Notes: generated by a model not told the origin, from the letters alone. A stretch of 64,000 nucleotides of DNA from Yersinia proxima (GCF_902170785.1 NZ_CABHYG010000014.1:310001-374000); one strand, 5' to 3'. Positions 19,519 through 29,878 are shown, counted from the stretch's first letter. Translations and numbers: made by a program.

Positions 19519-20832
19519 TTACAAGTCTGCGAACTGCGGCAAGTAAAGTTTATTGACCTGTAGAACATCTTCCAAGAGTGGCTGAGCAATGCTGGCGTTT
19601 CCAATCAATGGGTTGGTCACTAATGCCAACAAGGCACTACGGCGATCGCCGTGCACTGCTGCTTCAATTGTCAGACGTTCATAGGCTTTGACTTGCTGGG
19701 TTAGCCCATGCATGGAAACTGGTAAAGGGCCAAAAGTCAGTGGGTGTGCACCTTGCGCATCAACTATACAGTTTGTTTCTACCACTGAACCATCAGACAA
19801 ACCACGAATTGCACCACGATTTGTCGTATTCACAACTAGTTGCGTGCCTAAATTATTATAAATTGCACGAATAAGTTCCAGTGCTACTTCAGAATAAAAT
19901 GATCCGCCACGGAAACTGAGTTGCTCCGGTTTGCTGTCCAGATGTGGGTCAGCGTACAGATCAAACAACTCTTTTTCTACTTGCATCACCTGCTCTGCAC
20001 GGGTGCCGCGTTCAGCCGCTGCGGCCATTTCCTCTGCCAGCATATCTTGTGTTTGGTAGAAATAACGATGATACGGGCAAGGAATTGCACCCATTGCCCG
20101 CAGGAATTCAGGTGGCCATGGGGCTTCTTTGATGTTGTTCATGGTCAGTGACGCGCCATTGCACAACATCTCCAGCACTTCTTTGGTGATATTTTTACCC
20201 TGCTGAAGCACCTCATGCACCCATACCATATGATTTAGCCCGGCAAAACGCAGCTGGATATCTTCATAAGGCGCATCCAGTAACTTCGCAATCATATGGT
20301 GCATACTGATCGGGACATTACACAGGCCAATAATCTTTGCTTTGCTATAGCGGGTTACTGCTTCGGTGACGATACCGGCTGGGTTGGTAAAGTTGATTAT
20401 CCAGGCATCCGGTGCCAGTTTTTCAACTTTCGCTGCAATATCTAGCATAACCGGAATGGTACGCAGGGCTTTGGCAAAACCGCCGACCCCCGTGGTCTCC
20501 TGCCCGAGTAAGTTATATTTCAAACCTAAGCGCTCATCTGCCGCCCGTGCCGGGAGTTGGCCGACACGAAATTGTGTCAGAACAAAACTGGCACCTTCGA
20601 TGGCGGTATCCAGTGAAAAGTGAACACTAACTTTCACTTGTTCCAATCCATGGCGATCCAGCATCCTGCGGGTCAGCGCGGCAATAATCTCCACTTTTTG
20701 ACGACCTGGCTCGACATCAGCCAGTGCCAGCTCAGTGACTGGCAGTTGGTCAATGCGCTGAATTAACCCATCAACCAGCTCAGGGGTATAGCTACTGCCG
20801 CCGCCAACAATGGCAATTTTAAAGGTTTTCAT
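19519..20832 (-). CDS. glycoside hydrolase family 4, probable 6-phospho-beta-glucosidase
   Basis: Length 437 residues, normal for GH4, enzymes that use NAD and Mn(II) to split phosphorylated disaccharides by an oxidation-elimination route. The N-terminal Rossmann motif is IAIVGGGSSYTPELVDGL. The metal-binding segment reads GLCNVP; the cysteine and CNxP form are typical of phospho-beta-glucosidases rather than alpha enzymes. NFTNPAGIVTEA and RFAGLNHMVW are also conserved. Resembles CelF/ChbF and LicH. Unusually, no PTS transporter gene is adjacent, so substrate uptake must be encoded elsewhere. Paired with the LacI-type regulator downstream. Confidence 0.88.
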   Translation of the reverse strand: MKTFKIAIVGGGSSYTPELVDGLIQRIDQLPVTELALADVEPGRQKVEIIAALTRRMLDRHGLEQVKVSVHFSLDTAIEGASFVLTQFRVGQLPARAADERLGLKYNLLGQETTGVGGFAKALRTIPVMLDIAAKVEKLAPDAWIINFTNPAGIVTEAVTRYSKAKIIGLCNVPISMHHMIAKLLDAPYEDIQLRFAGLNHMVWVHEVLQQGKNITKEVLEMLCNGASLTMNNIKEAPWPPEFLRAMGAIPCPYHRYFYQTQDMLAEEMAAAAERGTRAEQVMQVEKELFDLYADPHLDSKPEQLSFRGGSFYSEVALELIRAIYNNLGTQLVVNTTNRGAIRGLSDGSVVETNCIVDAQGAHPLTFGPLPVSMHGLTQQVKAYERLTIEAAVHGDRRSALLALVTNPLIGNASIAQPLLEDVLQVNKLYLPQFADL

Positions 20833-20859
20833 ATTTGGCTTCCAAGTGAGTAAATTATA

Positions 20860-20877
20860 AATGAGAGCGCTCTCATT
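20860..20877. promoter_or_regulatory. LacI-family operator upstream of the GH4 gene
   Basis: AATGAGAGCGCTCTCATT is a perfect 18-bp palindrome centred on CG, the form bound by LacI/GalR-family dimers. It lies 28 bases before the GH4 start codon, in the promoter or early leader. The likely binder is the neighbouring regulator at 18455-19435. Confidence 0.85.
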
Positions 20878-21091
20878 TGAGAGAAGACTAACGATTAACC
20901 AAAAACAAAATGGGATGCTGCTCTCAAAAATGGCAGCCTAAGAGTAAGAAAATAAGCAAGACGTGATCCCGGTTGCAGAATTTCGGCATTGCCTGAGATT
21001 GGGTAGATGGTTTAGTTTGGCTAATTAATCTCTATTGCGCGGTTCAACGGCCGAAGTGATTAGCTTTCTGCGAAAATGCGTATTCTGTTAC

Positions 21092-21106
21092 GTAAATAAC
21101 CGTAAA
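21092..21106 (+). promoter_or_regulatory. CpxR box of ppiA
   Basis: GTAAA-TAACC-GTAAA matches the CpxR consensus GTAAA-N5-GTAAA exactly. It lies about 80 bases before the ppiA start codon. ppiA is a known member of the Cpx envelope-stress regulon in E. coli, so site and gene agree. Confidence 0.85.
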
Positions 21107-21184
21107 TGGGTGGCATTGCGCGGGGTAGCTCTCTAGAATCAAAGCGCTTTTCCGTTGTTCGCATCCCACAGAAAGGAACCGTTA

Positions 21185-21754
21185 ATGTTCAAACGTACTT
21201 TAGTGACCTTCATTGCACTTTGCTCCCTAAGCGCCGTGGTGCCCGCAGCTTTAGCTGCCGGTGAACCTCATGTGTTGTTAACAACGTCGGTTGGGAATAT
21301 TGAGTTGGAACTCAATAGCCAGAAGGCACCGGTTTCAACACAGAATTTCGTTGATTACGTCAACAACGGCTATTACAACAACACTATCTTCCACCGCGTT
21401 ATCCCCGGTTTTATGATTCAGGGCGGGGGCTTTACTGCCGATTTCAAACAAAAGACGGCTAAAACGCCGATCAAGAATGAAGCCGATAATGGCTTGCGTA
21501 ACTTGCGTGGCACCATTTCTATGGCCCGTACCGCAGATAAAGACAGCGCCACCAGCCAATTCTTCCTCAATGTGGCAGATAATGCTTTCCTCGATCATGG
21601 CCAGCGTGACTTTGGCTATGCCGTGTTTGGTAAAGTGGTTAAAGGTATGGATGTGGTAGAGAAAATCTCACAGGTTCAGACAGAGAACGTCGGGCCATAC
21701 CAGAATGTGCCAGTGAAACCGATCACTATTTTGTCCGCGAAAGTTTTACCTTAA
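21185..21754 (+). CDS. ppiA: periplasmic peptidyl-prolyl cis-trans isomerase A
   Basis: Cyclophilin-type folding catalyst of the periplasm. Length 189 residues from ATG 21185, preceded by AAAGGA. The signal peptide is basic then hydrophobic ([19 protein letters not shown]) and probably cut after AALA near residue 25. Cyclophilin core: [30 protein letters not shown], with the catalytic Arg in FHRVIPGF, then [16 protein letters not shown] and [13 protein letters not shown]. Cpx-controlled, judging by the upstream box. Confidence 0.97.
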   Translation: MFKRTLVTFIALCSLSAVVPAALAAGEPHVLLTTSVGNIELELNSQKAPVSTQNFVDYVNNGYYNNTIFHRVIPGFMIQGGGFTADFKQKTAKTPIKNEADNGLRNLRGTISMARTADKDSATSQFFLNVADNAFLDHGQRDFGYAVFGKVVKGMDVVEKISQVQTENVGPYQNVPVKPITILSAKVLP

Positions 21755-21886
21755 TGATTTAGTTGTCAGCCTTCTTCCCCGAAGGCTGATAAATCCTGCT
21801 AACATCCCATCCTCACCAGAAATTAATCCTTTTGCCTGACCAGGTTGCATATAATCAATTATCTGTCTCAGTTGGGGGTACGGTTT

Positions 21887-23398
21887 ATGAGTGAAGCATT
21901 GCTTATCGCAAAGGCACAGCCGGCACAGGATTTAGTTATTTTATCGGCATTGGCAAACCGCCATGGTTTGATTACCGGCGCGACCGGCACCGGTAAAACC
22001 GTCACCTTACAAAAAATGGCTGAACAATTTTCCCGTATCGGTGTGCCGGTATTTCTGGCTGATGTGAAAGGCGATTTATCCGGTATTGGTGCTGAAGGTG
22101 TTGCGTCAGAAAAGTTGCAAGCACGACTGGCGGCAATTGGGGTGACAGACTGGCAACCCCAAGCATGTCCGATTGTGCCTTGGGATATTTTCGCTGAAAA
22201 AGGCCACCCAATCCGGGCCACTATTTCCGATCTTGGCCCGTTGCTGCTGGGGCGTTTACTTGATCTCAATGAAGTGCAAAGTGGTGTGCTGCAATTGGTA
22301 TTTAAAATTGCGGATGACAACAACCTACTGCTGCTGGACATGAAAGACTTACGCGCCATCGTGCAATTCGTTGGCGATAATGCAAAACAGTTTCGCACCC
22401 AATACGGCAATATTACACCCGCCTCGATTGGCGCTATCCAGCGCGGTTTACTGACTTTAGAAGAGCAGGGCGCTAATCAATTTTTTGGCGAGCCGATGCT
22501 GGACATTCACGATTTGATGCGAACTGACAGCAATGGGCAAGGGGTTATCAATCTGCTGGCCGCTGACCGTCTGATTAATCAACCAAAACTGTATGCCATT
22601 TTTCTGCTGTGGTTGCTAGCTGAACTTTTTGAGCAATTACCTGAAGTTGGTGATGTCGATAAACCTAAATTAGTCTTTTTCTTTGATGAGGCCCATTTGT
22701 TGTTTACCGATGCTCCGACTGCGCTGGTGGATAAAGTTGAGCAAGTGGTACGGCTGATTCGCTCAAAAGGGGTTGGCATCTATTTCGTGACACAAAATCC
22801 ATTGGATATTCCTGATAAAATTCTCGGCCAATTGGGCAATCGCGTGCAGCATGCTCTACGTGCTTTTACTCCACGGGATCAAAAGGCAGTTAAATCTGCG
22901 GCGCAGACCATGCGCGCCAACCCGGCATTCAGCGCCGAACAGGTGATTACCGAACTGGGTGTTGGCGAAGCACTTATTTCCTTCCTTGATGAGAAAGGGC
23001 GGCCCAATATCGTTGAGCGCGCTATGGTGATTGCCCCACAATCTAAAATGGGCGCACTGGACACCACAGCACGCAATCACGCCATCAATCATTCACCACT
23101 GTATGGCCGTTATGAAGAGATGGTGGATCGCGAGTCGGCTTATGAAAAGTTATCCGCCAGCGGTTCCTCCACCCTGGGAGATGCGGCTCCAGGTGGCGCG
23201 ACAGCACCGCAGCAGCCGAGTAATCAGGGTAGCGGATTGATGGATGGACTGAATGATTTGCTATTTGGTTCCACAGGCCCGCGTGGTGGCAAACGAGATG
23301 GTATCGTTCAGACTGCGGCTAAAAGTATGGCACGCGATCTGGGTCGGCAAATTTTGCGCGGTGTTCTGGGGTCAATTACTGGTGGGCGCAAGCGCTAA
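21887..23398 (+). CDS. yjgR: YjgR, DUF853 P-loop ATPase
   Basis: Predicted cytoplasmic ATPase of the HerA/FtsK-like group, 503 residues. Walker A GATGTGKT is at residues 31-38, Walker [14 protein letters not shown] near 266, followed by an arginine-containing [19 protein letters not shown] motif. The C-terminal third is linker-like and ends in a basic tail. Closely related to E. coli YjgR, whose role is not established. Start 21887 has a GGGGG ribosome site; an upstream in-frame start is unnecessary. In E. coli yjgR is far away; here it takes the place of yhfG-fic. Confidence 0.92.
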   Translation: MSEALLIAKAQPAQDLVILSALANRHGLITGATGTGKTVTLQKMAEQFSRIGVPVFLADVKGDLSGIGAEGVASEKLQARLAAIGVTDWQPQACPIVPWDIFAEKGHPIRATISDLGPLLLGRLLDLNEVQSGVLQLVFKIADDNNLLLLDMKDLRAIVQFVGDNAKQFRTQYGNITPASIGAIQRGLLTLEEQGANQFFGEPMLDIHDLMRTDSNGQGVINLLAADRLINQPKLYAIFLLWLLAELFEQLPEVGDVDKPKLVFFFDEAHLLFTDAPTALVDKVEQVVRLIRSKGVGIYFVTQNPLDIPDKILGQLGNRVQHALRAFTPRDQKAVKSAAQTMRANPAFSAEQVITELGVGEALISFLDEKGRPNIVERAMVIAPQSKMGALDTTARNHAINHSPLYGRYEEMVDRESAYEKLSASGSSTLGDAAPGGATAPQQPSNQGSGLMDGLNDLLFGSTGPRGGKRDGIVQTAAKSMARDLGRQILRGVLGSITGGRKR

Positions 23399-23411
23399 CC
23401 TGACGAGTTAA

Positions 23412-23720
23412 TCAGAAGCCATCAATTAAAAAATCAATAGCGTTTTTTATCTGGCCTCTATCCGATGATGCATTACCTGCAACTTTGCCAAGTAAGCTAC
23501 GTCGGATACTGGCCATTTCGTGAGTCATGACAGCGAACTTCTCGCCGGCGACGTCAATGACTGGACACAAACGCTCTGGGAGTTGTGTCCGAATTTTACT
23601 TATCGGGAATAACGGGATAACGAGTCGTGTTGTGAGCACATCAATAAGATCACTTTGTACATCAACTAAGTAAGGGTAGTCGCGACTATTGCCTAAGTTA
23701 TGATAGACAGTGAATTGCAT
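23412..23720 (-). CDS. ccdB: CcdB-family gyrase-targeting toxin
   Basis: Length 102 residues, as for plasmid F CcdB (101). Conserved blocks include the N-terminal MQFTVYHN, YLVDVQSDLIDVL, RLVIPLFP, VMTHEMASI and IKNAIDFLI. CcdB of F poisons DNA gyrase through its last three residues, Trp-Gly-Ile. Here the tail reads IDGF: aspartate replaces tryptophan and phenylalanine replaces isoleucine. Some chromosomal and Vibrio homologues also lack the tryptophan, so activity cannot be judged from this. Begins two bases after ccdA, the standard order. Confidence 0.92.
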   Translation of the reverse strand: MQFTVYHNLGNSRDYPYLVDVQSDLIDVLTTRLVIPLFPISKIRTQLPERLCPVIDVAGEKFAVMTHEMASIRRSLLGKVAGNASSDRGQIKNAIDFLIDGF

Positions 23721-23722
23721 AT

Positions 23723-23947
23723 TCAGAACGTCCTGTAATCGTCAGAAAGTAATCCATGTTCTTCTGTAATTCGATTTAGCTCTTGCAGGCCCGCCATATT
23801 ATCTGCACGCCATTTTGCCATTTCGATATCATGAATGCTGCTTTTCACTTTTTCAGCCAATAATTGGGATAAATTTAGCCCCGCAAGTTTGGCTTTCTCG
23901 TACAATTCAGGATCAAGACTCACATTAACCGAACGTTTTATTGCCAT
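23723..23947 (-). CDS. ccdA: CcdA-family antitoxin
   Basis: Length 74 residues. The N-terminus is a ribbon-helix-helix DNA-binding domain ([31 protein letters not shown]). The C-terminal part ([22 protein letters not shown]) would be the flexible CcdB-binding arm. It neutralises CcdB and, with it, represses the operon. A palindrome, CTATGCGCATAG, sits 15 bases before the start codon as a probable operator. Confidence 0.9.
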   Translation of the reverse strand: MAIKRSVNVSLDPELYEKAKLAGLNLSQLLAEKVKSSIHDIEMAKWRADNMAGLQELNRITEEHGLLSDDYRTF

Positions 23948-23962
23948 TGTTAACCCCCATAG

Positions 23963-23974
23963 CTATGCGCATAG
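23963..23974. promoter_or_regulatory. candidate ccdAB operator
   Basis: CTATGCGCATAG is a perfect 12-bp palindrome. A partial repeat of its core, ATGCGCA, follows at 23978-23984. Both lie directly before ccdA, where CcdA or the CcdA-CcdB complex would bind to repress. The same region also precedes pabA in the other direction. Confidence 0.55.
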
Positions 23975-24065
23975 ACCATGCGCACATGATTACACTGTTA
24001 TACCGACAGTGCAAGAAAATAGATTGAATGTTAAATTCATTGAAAATCATGTGGATAAGTTAAAT

Positions 24066-24641
24066 ATGTTGTTATTGATCGATAATTACGATTCGTTTAC
24101 CTACAACCTGTACCAGTATTTTTGCGAGCTGGGCGCAGAGGTGGTGGTTAAACGTAATGATGAAGTACAACTATCTGATATTGAAAAACTATCACCTTCT
24201 CATTTGGTTATTTCTCCTGGCCCTTGTACCCCTAATGAGGCTGGGATCTCTCTGGATGCTATTCGTCATTTTGCCGATAAATTGCCCATACTGGGCGTAT
24301 GCCTGGGTCATCAGGCACTGGGGCAGGCTTTTGGCGCGCGTATAGTGCGGGCACGACAAGTGATGCACGGTAAAACGACAGCAATTCGCCACAGTGGGCA
24401 GGGTGTTTTCCGTGGACTTAATCAGCCGCTAACGGTTACTCGTTATCACTCTTTAGTGATTGCCGCCGATTCACTGCCTGATTGTTTTGAACTGACCGCA
24501 TGGACAGAACAAGACGGAGTGATGGATGAGATTATGGGTATCCGCCATCGCAGCTTGCCACTGGAAGGTGTGCAGTTTCATCCGGAGAGTATTCTTAGCG
24601 AGCAAGGCCATCAATTATTAGATAATTTCCTTAAAAATTAA
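24066..24641 (+). CDS. pabA: aminodeoxychorismate synthase glutaminase subunit
   Basis: Supplies ammonia from glutamine to PabB for 4-amino-4-deoxychorismate, a folate precursor. Length 191 residues from ATG 24066; the open frame extends further upstream, but [15 protein letters not shown] is the family start. Triad of a class I glutamine amidotransferase: Cys79 in [10 protein letters not shown], and His/Glu in [10 protein letters not shown]. Divergent from ccdA with 118 bases between, and 132 bases before argD. Confidence 0.96.
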   Translation: MLLLIDNYDSFTYNLYQYFCELGAEVVVKRNDEVQLSDIEKLSPSHLVISPGPCTPNEAGISLDAIRHFADKLPILGVCLGHQALGQAFGARIVRARQVMHGKTTAIRHSGQGVFRGLNQPLTVTRYHSLVIAADSLPDCFELTAWTEQDGVMDEIMGIRHRSLPLEGVQFHPESILSEQGHQLLDNFLKN

Positions 24642-25991
<1,350 letters not shown>

Positions 25992-26056
25992 CTTTGCATT
26001 ACATTATGAAGAGGCTTTTTTTATCTGAGCTTAATGACAATGCTATTTATAGCTCA

Positions 26057-26135
26057 GTGAGTGAAGGGTCGACCGTACCTAGGGGCGCTTCGACGGCTTA
26101 CGCCGTTACGACCCCAACGGCACGTTTCCCCTTCA
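26057..26135. repeat. 79-bp imperfect palindromic repeat, copy B
   Basis: Inverted relative to copy A at 11345-11423 and exactly the same length. The central hairpin here is ACGGC-TTAC-GCCGT on the plus strand (GTAA loop on the minus strand). It lies between convergent argD and yhfK and may act as a transcript end for either. Eleven differences from copy A, six of them in paired central positions. Confidence 0.8.
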
Positions 26136-26178
26136 TTTTACTTCGTCATCAGTCTGAGGCTTTTGGGCCTCTTCATTT

Positions 26179-28299
26179 TTACGCCTTGCTGTGCAAGTTG
26201 CGCCGACGCCAAATACCGTGGTGCGGCTGTTGCTGCCATGCCAGAGATGAAACGGTATGCATTACACTGAGATGTGACAAGATGCGCCGTAAATTACGTT
26301 CCGATTCAGAGATTTGTGTATCAGGATCGATGTCTGGCATTTGCACAAAATCGTTATTCCCCTCACTGTTATCCGATTCCAGCCGTTGCTGGCATTGCTG
26401 AATTGCCATCTCACAAAGCTGTAAATATTCTTCCGCCAATTTAACAGTCAGCTGAATATGGCGTTTATCTGATTCTGGCGGTGATTCTTCCAATGGATAA
26501 GCGCGAGTCAGGATGGTCATCTCATTGATATGCCCAACAATAAGTTCGCTATGGGTGGCCCACAGGCGCATGTCGGCCAAATATTTTGAGTTAAATCCGG
26601 GTTCCTGCATGGCCTGATTCAGTGAGTTCAGGACAGCATTGCTGGCTTTGTTCACCTGAATGCGTTCATAGGAGAGTTGTGCGATATCAGGTTTAGGTTT
26701 CAGTAGGATGCGCAGTATTTTCTGATAATTCTCCAGTGCTTGATGCGCATTTTTACGCAGCAAACCACTTTGCCACTGTGGCCATAACCACAGTGCACTG
26801 GCGAAGGCCAATGCACAGCCGATTAAGGTATCCAGCAATCGAGGGACTAAAAAGTCAGCGCCTTCTCCGGTCAATAATTGCAAAATATACACTGTAGTGA
26901 TGGTTCTAAAAATGACTGACAAGCCATAGTTTTTGCGCTGAACCAGATAGGCTATCAATGTGATGAGCAACATGATGCTCAGTGTCGTCCCTTCTGGCAT
27001 TTGGAAATGCAGCAGGGCCGCTGCGAGTAACAGCCCAATCAGAGTGCCCAAGGCGCGGTGGTGAATCCGAATTTTAGTGGCGTTATAGCCGTTTTGTGTC
27101 ACCAACATGATGGTGAGTAAAATCCAATAAGGCTTAGGTAGATGGATCAGGTTACCAATATAACTGCCTGCTGCCAGCGTCACGCCCATGCGGCCTGCAT
27201 CACGCAATGCACTGGATTTAAATGATAAATAGCCGACAAGCGCTGGCCAGAATGGTTGGGATAGCTGGCTGGACATCAAATCGCGGTCATATTGCGGGCG
27301 CTGATCGCTCAGGATCTGGGTAATGTGGCTGATATGGTAATAGCAGAATTGTGCCACCGGATTATCAGGATGTTGCTGGGCAACCTCTTCCAGTTCGACC
27401 AACGCATCACCGGCACTGAAATGGGTCTTCGCGCGGTGGTGATAGAGAATATTATCGGCGATGGCGCGCATTTGTGTTGAGATAACCTGCACATTGCGCT
27501 CAAGGATAACTTCTATCGAGCTTTGCTCTATCAGCTCTTGCGCCTTTTCTGACTGATTCATCGCCGCAGTGATATGTTCCTGCAAATCGAGCGCCATCTG
27601 AAAGAGTATCAGTAGCCGTTTTTGCTCTTTCTTGGTGGTATTGGGTAGTAGATTAAATTGTTGATAAAGTTGATTAATTTTATCCATAATGCCTTGCTGC
27701 CTATCAAGCAGGGCTGGCATCATTTTTTCCGCTTCCTGACGCTGACCAAGCAAAGAGTAGGCAGCATCGCAATAATCGGCCAACAGATGGTAAAGCTGAC
27801 TCAGTGGCTCACGGATGGGTTGGTCTTTGCATAACCGAAACCATAGCCAGGTAAATACCCCGTACCAGAGAGTCCCCACGGCACACATCAATGGCGCTTG
27901 CCAAATTGGCGCACGGCCTACCATGCTGAGACTGAAAATCGCGGCGATCAATGCTGCCGGGAGCAACCGGCCATTGAGCTGGCTGATGGCACCACTTACC
28001 CCCAATGTTAATGCGAGACCAAGCATCACCACCGGCAATGGGATATCCCACAGCAGTAATTGTTGAGTCAGAAAACTACTGAAGGTAAAGAGTGTCCCGC
28101 CGACAATCAGCCGCCGGAAGAAATGTTGATGGGGAGTATCGAGCGAAGCAATATTACAGCAGGCCGGTATCAGGGAGAACATCAACCCCAGCCGCAATTC
28201 ACCAAGGGCAAACCCCAATGCCGCCGGTAAGCAGAGAACCAGTGTTTGGCGGAGCGCGTAATTAACTTCAGGATGATAAATAAGCCGTTGCCATTTCAT
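26179..28299 (-). CDS. yhfK: YhfK, putative FUSC-family inner-membrane transporter
   Basis: Length 706 residues, close to E. coli YhfK (696). Two blocks of about five membrane helices, at about residues 15-165 and 385-510, are each followed by long cytoplasmic helical regions. This is the layout of the YccS/YhfK and aromatic-acid exporter (FUSC) family. Conserved stretch: LPKPYWILLTIMLVTQNGYNATKIRIHHRALGT. Substrate unknown. Lies downstream of crp on the same strand but separated by a strong terminator. Confidence 0.93.
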   Translation of the reverse strand: MKWQRLIYHPEVNYALRQTLVLCLPAALGFALGELRLGLMFSLIPACCNIASLDTPHQHFFRRLIVGGTLFTFSSFLTQQLLLWDIPLPVVMLGLALTLGVSGAISQLNGRLLPAALIAAIFSLSMVGRAPIWQAPLMCAVGTLWYGVFTWLWFRLCKDQPIREPLSQLYHLLADYCDAAYSLLGQRQEAEKMMPALLDRQQGIMDKINQLYQQFNLLPNTTKKEQKRLLILFQMALDLQEHITAAMNQSEKAQELIEQSSIEVILERNVQVISTQMRAIADNILYHHRAKTHFSAGDALVELEEVAQQHPDNPVAQFCYYHISHITQILSDQRPQYDRDLMSSQLSQPFWPALVGYLSFKSSALRDAGRMGVTLAAGSYIGNLIHLPKPYWILLTIMLVTQNGYNATKIRIHHRALGTLIGLLLAAALLHFQMPEGTTLSIMLLITLIAYLVQRKNYGLSVIFRTITTVYILQLLTGEGADFLVPRLLDTLIGCALAFASALWLWPQWQSGLLRKNAHQALENYQKILRILLKPKPDIAQLSYERIQVNKASNAVLNSLNQAMQEPGFNSKYLADMRLWATHSELIVGHINEMTILTRAYPLEESPPESDKRHIQLTVKLAEEYLQLCEMAIQQCQQRLESDNSEGNNDFVQMPDIDPDTQISESERNLRRILSHLSVMHTVSSLAWQQQPHHGIWRRRNLHSKA

Positions 28300-28337
28300 G
28301 TAGGCCCCAGAAATTTATTAATCACACAAAGGAAGAA

Positions 28338-28365
28338 AACCGGTGCCGAGGTAGCGGCACCGGTT
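28338..28365 (-). terminator. crp intrinsic terminator
   Basis: An 11-bp perfect stem, AACCGGTGCCG with CGGCACCGGTT, encloses a 6-base loop. On the minus strand it is followed by TTCTTCC. Located 9 bases after the crp stop codon and 38 before the yhfK start. Confidence 0.85.
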
Positions 28366-28374
28366 TATAGGGAA

Positions 28375-29007
28375 TTAACGGGTGCCGTAAACGACAATCG
28401 TTTTACCGTGTGCGGAGATCAGATTTTGATCTTCCAGCATTTTTAGTATCCGCCCCACAGTTTCGCGGGAGCAGCCAACTATTTGACCAATTTCCTGGCG
28501 GGTAATCTTTATCTGCATCCCATCTGGGTGGGTCATGGCATCAGGTTGTTTTGCCAGATTAAGCAGCGTTTGTGCAATGCGCCCAGTCACATCCAGGAAA
28601 GCAAGGTTACCCACTTTCTCAGATGTTATCTGTAAGCGATTCGCCATTTGTGCAGACAGGCGCATCAAGATATCTGGATTGACCTGAATTAACTGGCGGA
28701 ATTTTTTGTAAGAAATTTCAGCCACTTCACAGGCAGTTTTTGCTCTGACCCAGGCACTACGTTCTTGGCCTTCTTCAAATAATCCAAGTTCGCCGATGAA
28801 ATCTCCCTGGTTTAGATAGGAGAGAATCATCTCTTTACCTTCTTCATCTTTGATCAGCACCGCAACGGAGCCTTTCACGATGTAGTAAAGCGTTTCGGCC
28901 TTTTCACCTTGGTGAATTAGCGTACTCTTCGATGGATATTTGTGGATATGGCAATGAGACAGGAACCATTCGAGAGTCGGGTCTGTTTGTGGCTTGCCGA
29001 GAACCAT
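28375..29007 (-). CDS. crp: cAMP receptor protein
   Basis: Global regulator of carbon use; the dimer binds cAMP and TGTGA-N6-TCACA sites. Length 210 residues, as in E. coli and almost identical to it. Cyclic-nucleotide pocket: [22 protein letters not shown]. Dimerisation helix at about 110-136. Helix-turn-helix [24 protein letters not shown] at about 166-190. AGGATAA before the ATG is the ribosome site. Divergent from yhfA over a 335-bp region. Confidence 0.99.
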   Translation of the reverse strand: MVLGKPQTDPTLEWFLSHCHIHKYPSKSTLIHQGEKAETLYYIVKGSVAVLIKDEEGKEMILSYLNQGDFIGELGLFEEGQERSAWVRAKTACEVAEISYKKFRQLIQVNPDILMRLSAQMANRLQITSEKVGNLAFLDVTGRIAQTLLNLAKQPDAMTHPDGMQIKITRQEIGQIVGCSRETVGRILKMLEDQNLISAHGKTIVVYGTR

Positions 29008-29341
29008 TCGCTGTTATCCTCTGTTGTTATCGCTGCCTAACTTAACAGGGCTCAGAGTTCCCTGTACGGCGTGCTTATAAAATACACTTTCTCTTAGCAT
29101 ATTAATTTGCTCAACTGCCGAAAGGTATAGCCAAGATACGTACCGGATAGAAACCCTTCACTGAGTATTGAGAAGCTACCCTATTTAATTCTAAAAACAA
29201 TACTTTCGGTTCTGTTTGTAGCACAGGATGAGGCTAGTGTCTTGTGTTGTATCGCTTCAGCATGATGAACATCGGGTTACATTGCCAGTTTGTAAATGAA
29301 AGGGTAGTCTGAATCGGAAAATTTAACCGGGAGCAAGAGTT
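29008..29341. other. divergent crp-yhfA promoter region
   Basis: No gene. Near crp, a 6-bp stem ACAGGG/CCCTGT (29045-29065) lies in the crp leader. AT-rich sequence around 29080-29110 probably holds a crp promoter. The rest leads to yhfA, whose ribosome site is GGGAGC at 29329-29334. Crp is autoregulated in relatives, but I found no full TGTGA-N6-TCACA site here. Confidence 0.5.
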
Positions 29342-29749
29342 ATGCAGGCACGTGTAAAGTGGGTTGAAGGGCTAACATTTTTAGGTGAGTCCGCTTCAGG
29401 TCATCAAGTTTTAATGGATGGGAATGCTGGAGACAAAGCACCAAGTCCGATGGAAATGTTGTTAATGTCGGCCGGTGGCTGTAGTGCAATTGATGTCGTT
29501 TCTATCTTACAGAAAGGGCGTAACGATGTGCGCGATTGCGAAGTGACGTTAACCTCGCAGCGCCGGGAAGAAGCACCGCGCCTGTTTACGCAAATTAACC
29601 TACATTTTATTGTCAGCGGCAAAGGCTTGACGGATAAAATCGTTGAGCGTGCGGTTGAGCTTTCGGCTGAGAAGTATTGTTCTGTTTCCTTGATGCTGGG
29701 GAAAGCGGCGACGATTACCCACAGTTTTGAAATCCGCGAAATTGCCTAA
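29342..29749 (+). CDS. yhfA: YhfA, OsmC-family protein
   Basis: Length 135 residues, like E. coli YhfA. OsmC/Ohr fold: LMDGNAGDKAPSPMEMLLMSAGGCSAIDVV carries the first conserved cysteine and EKYCSVSLML the second. In Ohr/OsmC proteins these two reduce organic peroxides. The physiological substrate of YhfA is not established; it is divergent from crp throughout enterobacteria. An ERIC element follows directly. Confidence 0.95.
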   Translation: MQARVKWVEGLTFLGESASGHQVLMDGNAGDKAPSPMEMLLMSAGGCSAIDVVSILQKGRNDVRDCEVTLTSQRREEAPRLFTQINLHFIVSGKGLTDKIVERAVELSAEKYCSVSLMLGKAATITHSFEIREIA

Positions 29750-29757
29750 TTAAACCC

Positions 29758-29878
29758 TTCGTATTTGAAGCTGCAGGGTTGTTAGCTGCACTCGCTCACC
29801 CGAATCACTTACTTATGTAAGCTCATCGGGATGAGTTCGCTTGCCGCCTACCTGCAGCCCCAACTACTTTGGGTTGGA
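29758..29878. repeat. ERIC element between yhfA and prkB
   Basis: About 120 bp, the canonical length. Outer ends TTTGAAGCTGCAGG and CCTGCAGCCCCAA are inverted repeats, with the typical core ACCCGAATCACTTACTTATGTAAGCTCATCGGG split here by its central palindrome CTTACTTATGTAAG. It lies at the 3' ends of the convergent genes yhfA and prkB, where it could act as a bidirectional hairpin. Confidence 0.88.

Larger units (their letters stand above)
20833..21184. other. divergent promoter region between the GH4 gene and ppiA (352 bp)
   Basis: No gene here. The left side holds an 18-bp perfect palindrome, a LacI-family operator (20860-20877), just before the GH4 start. The right side holds a CpxR box (21092-21106) before ppiA. 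Between them is roughly 200 bp without recognisable elements. Confidence 0.7.
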
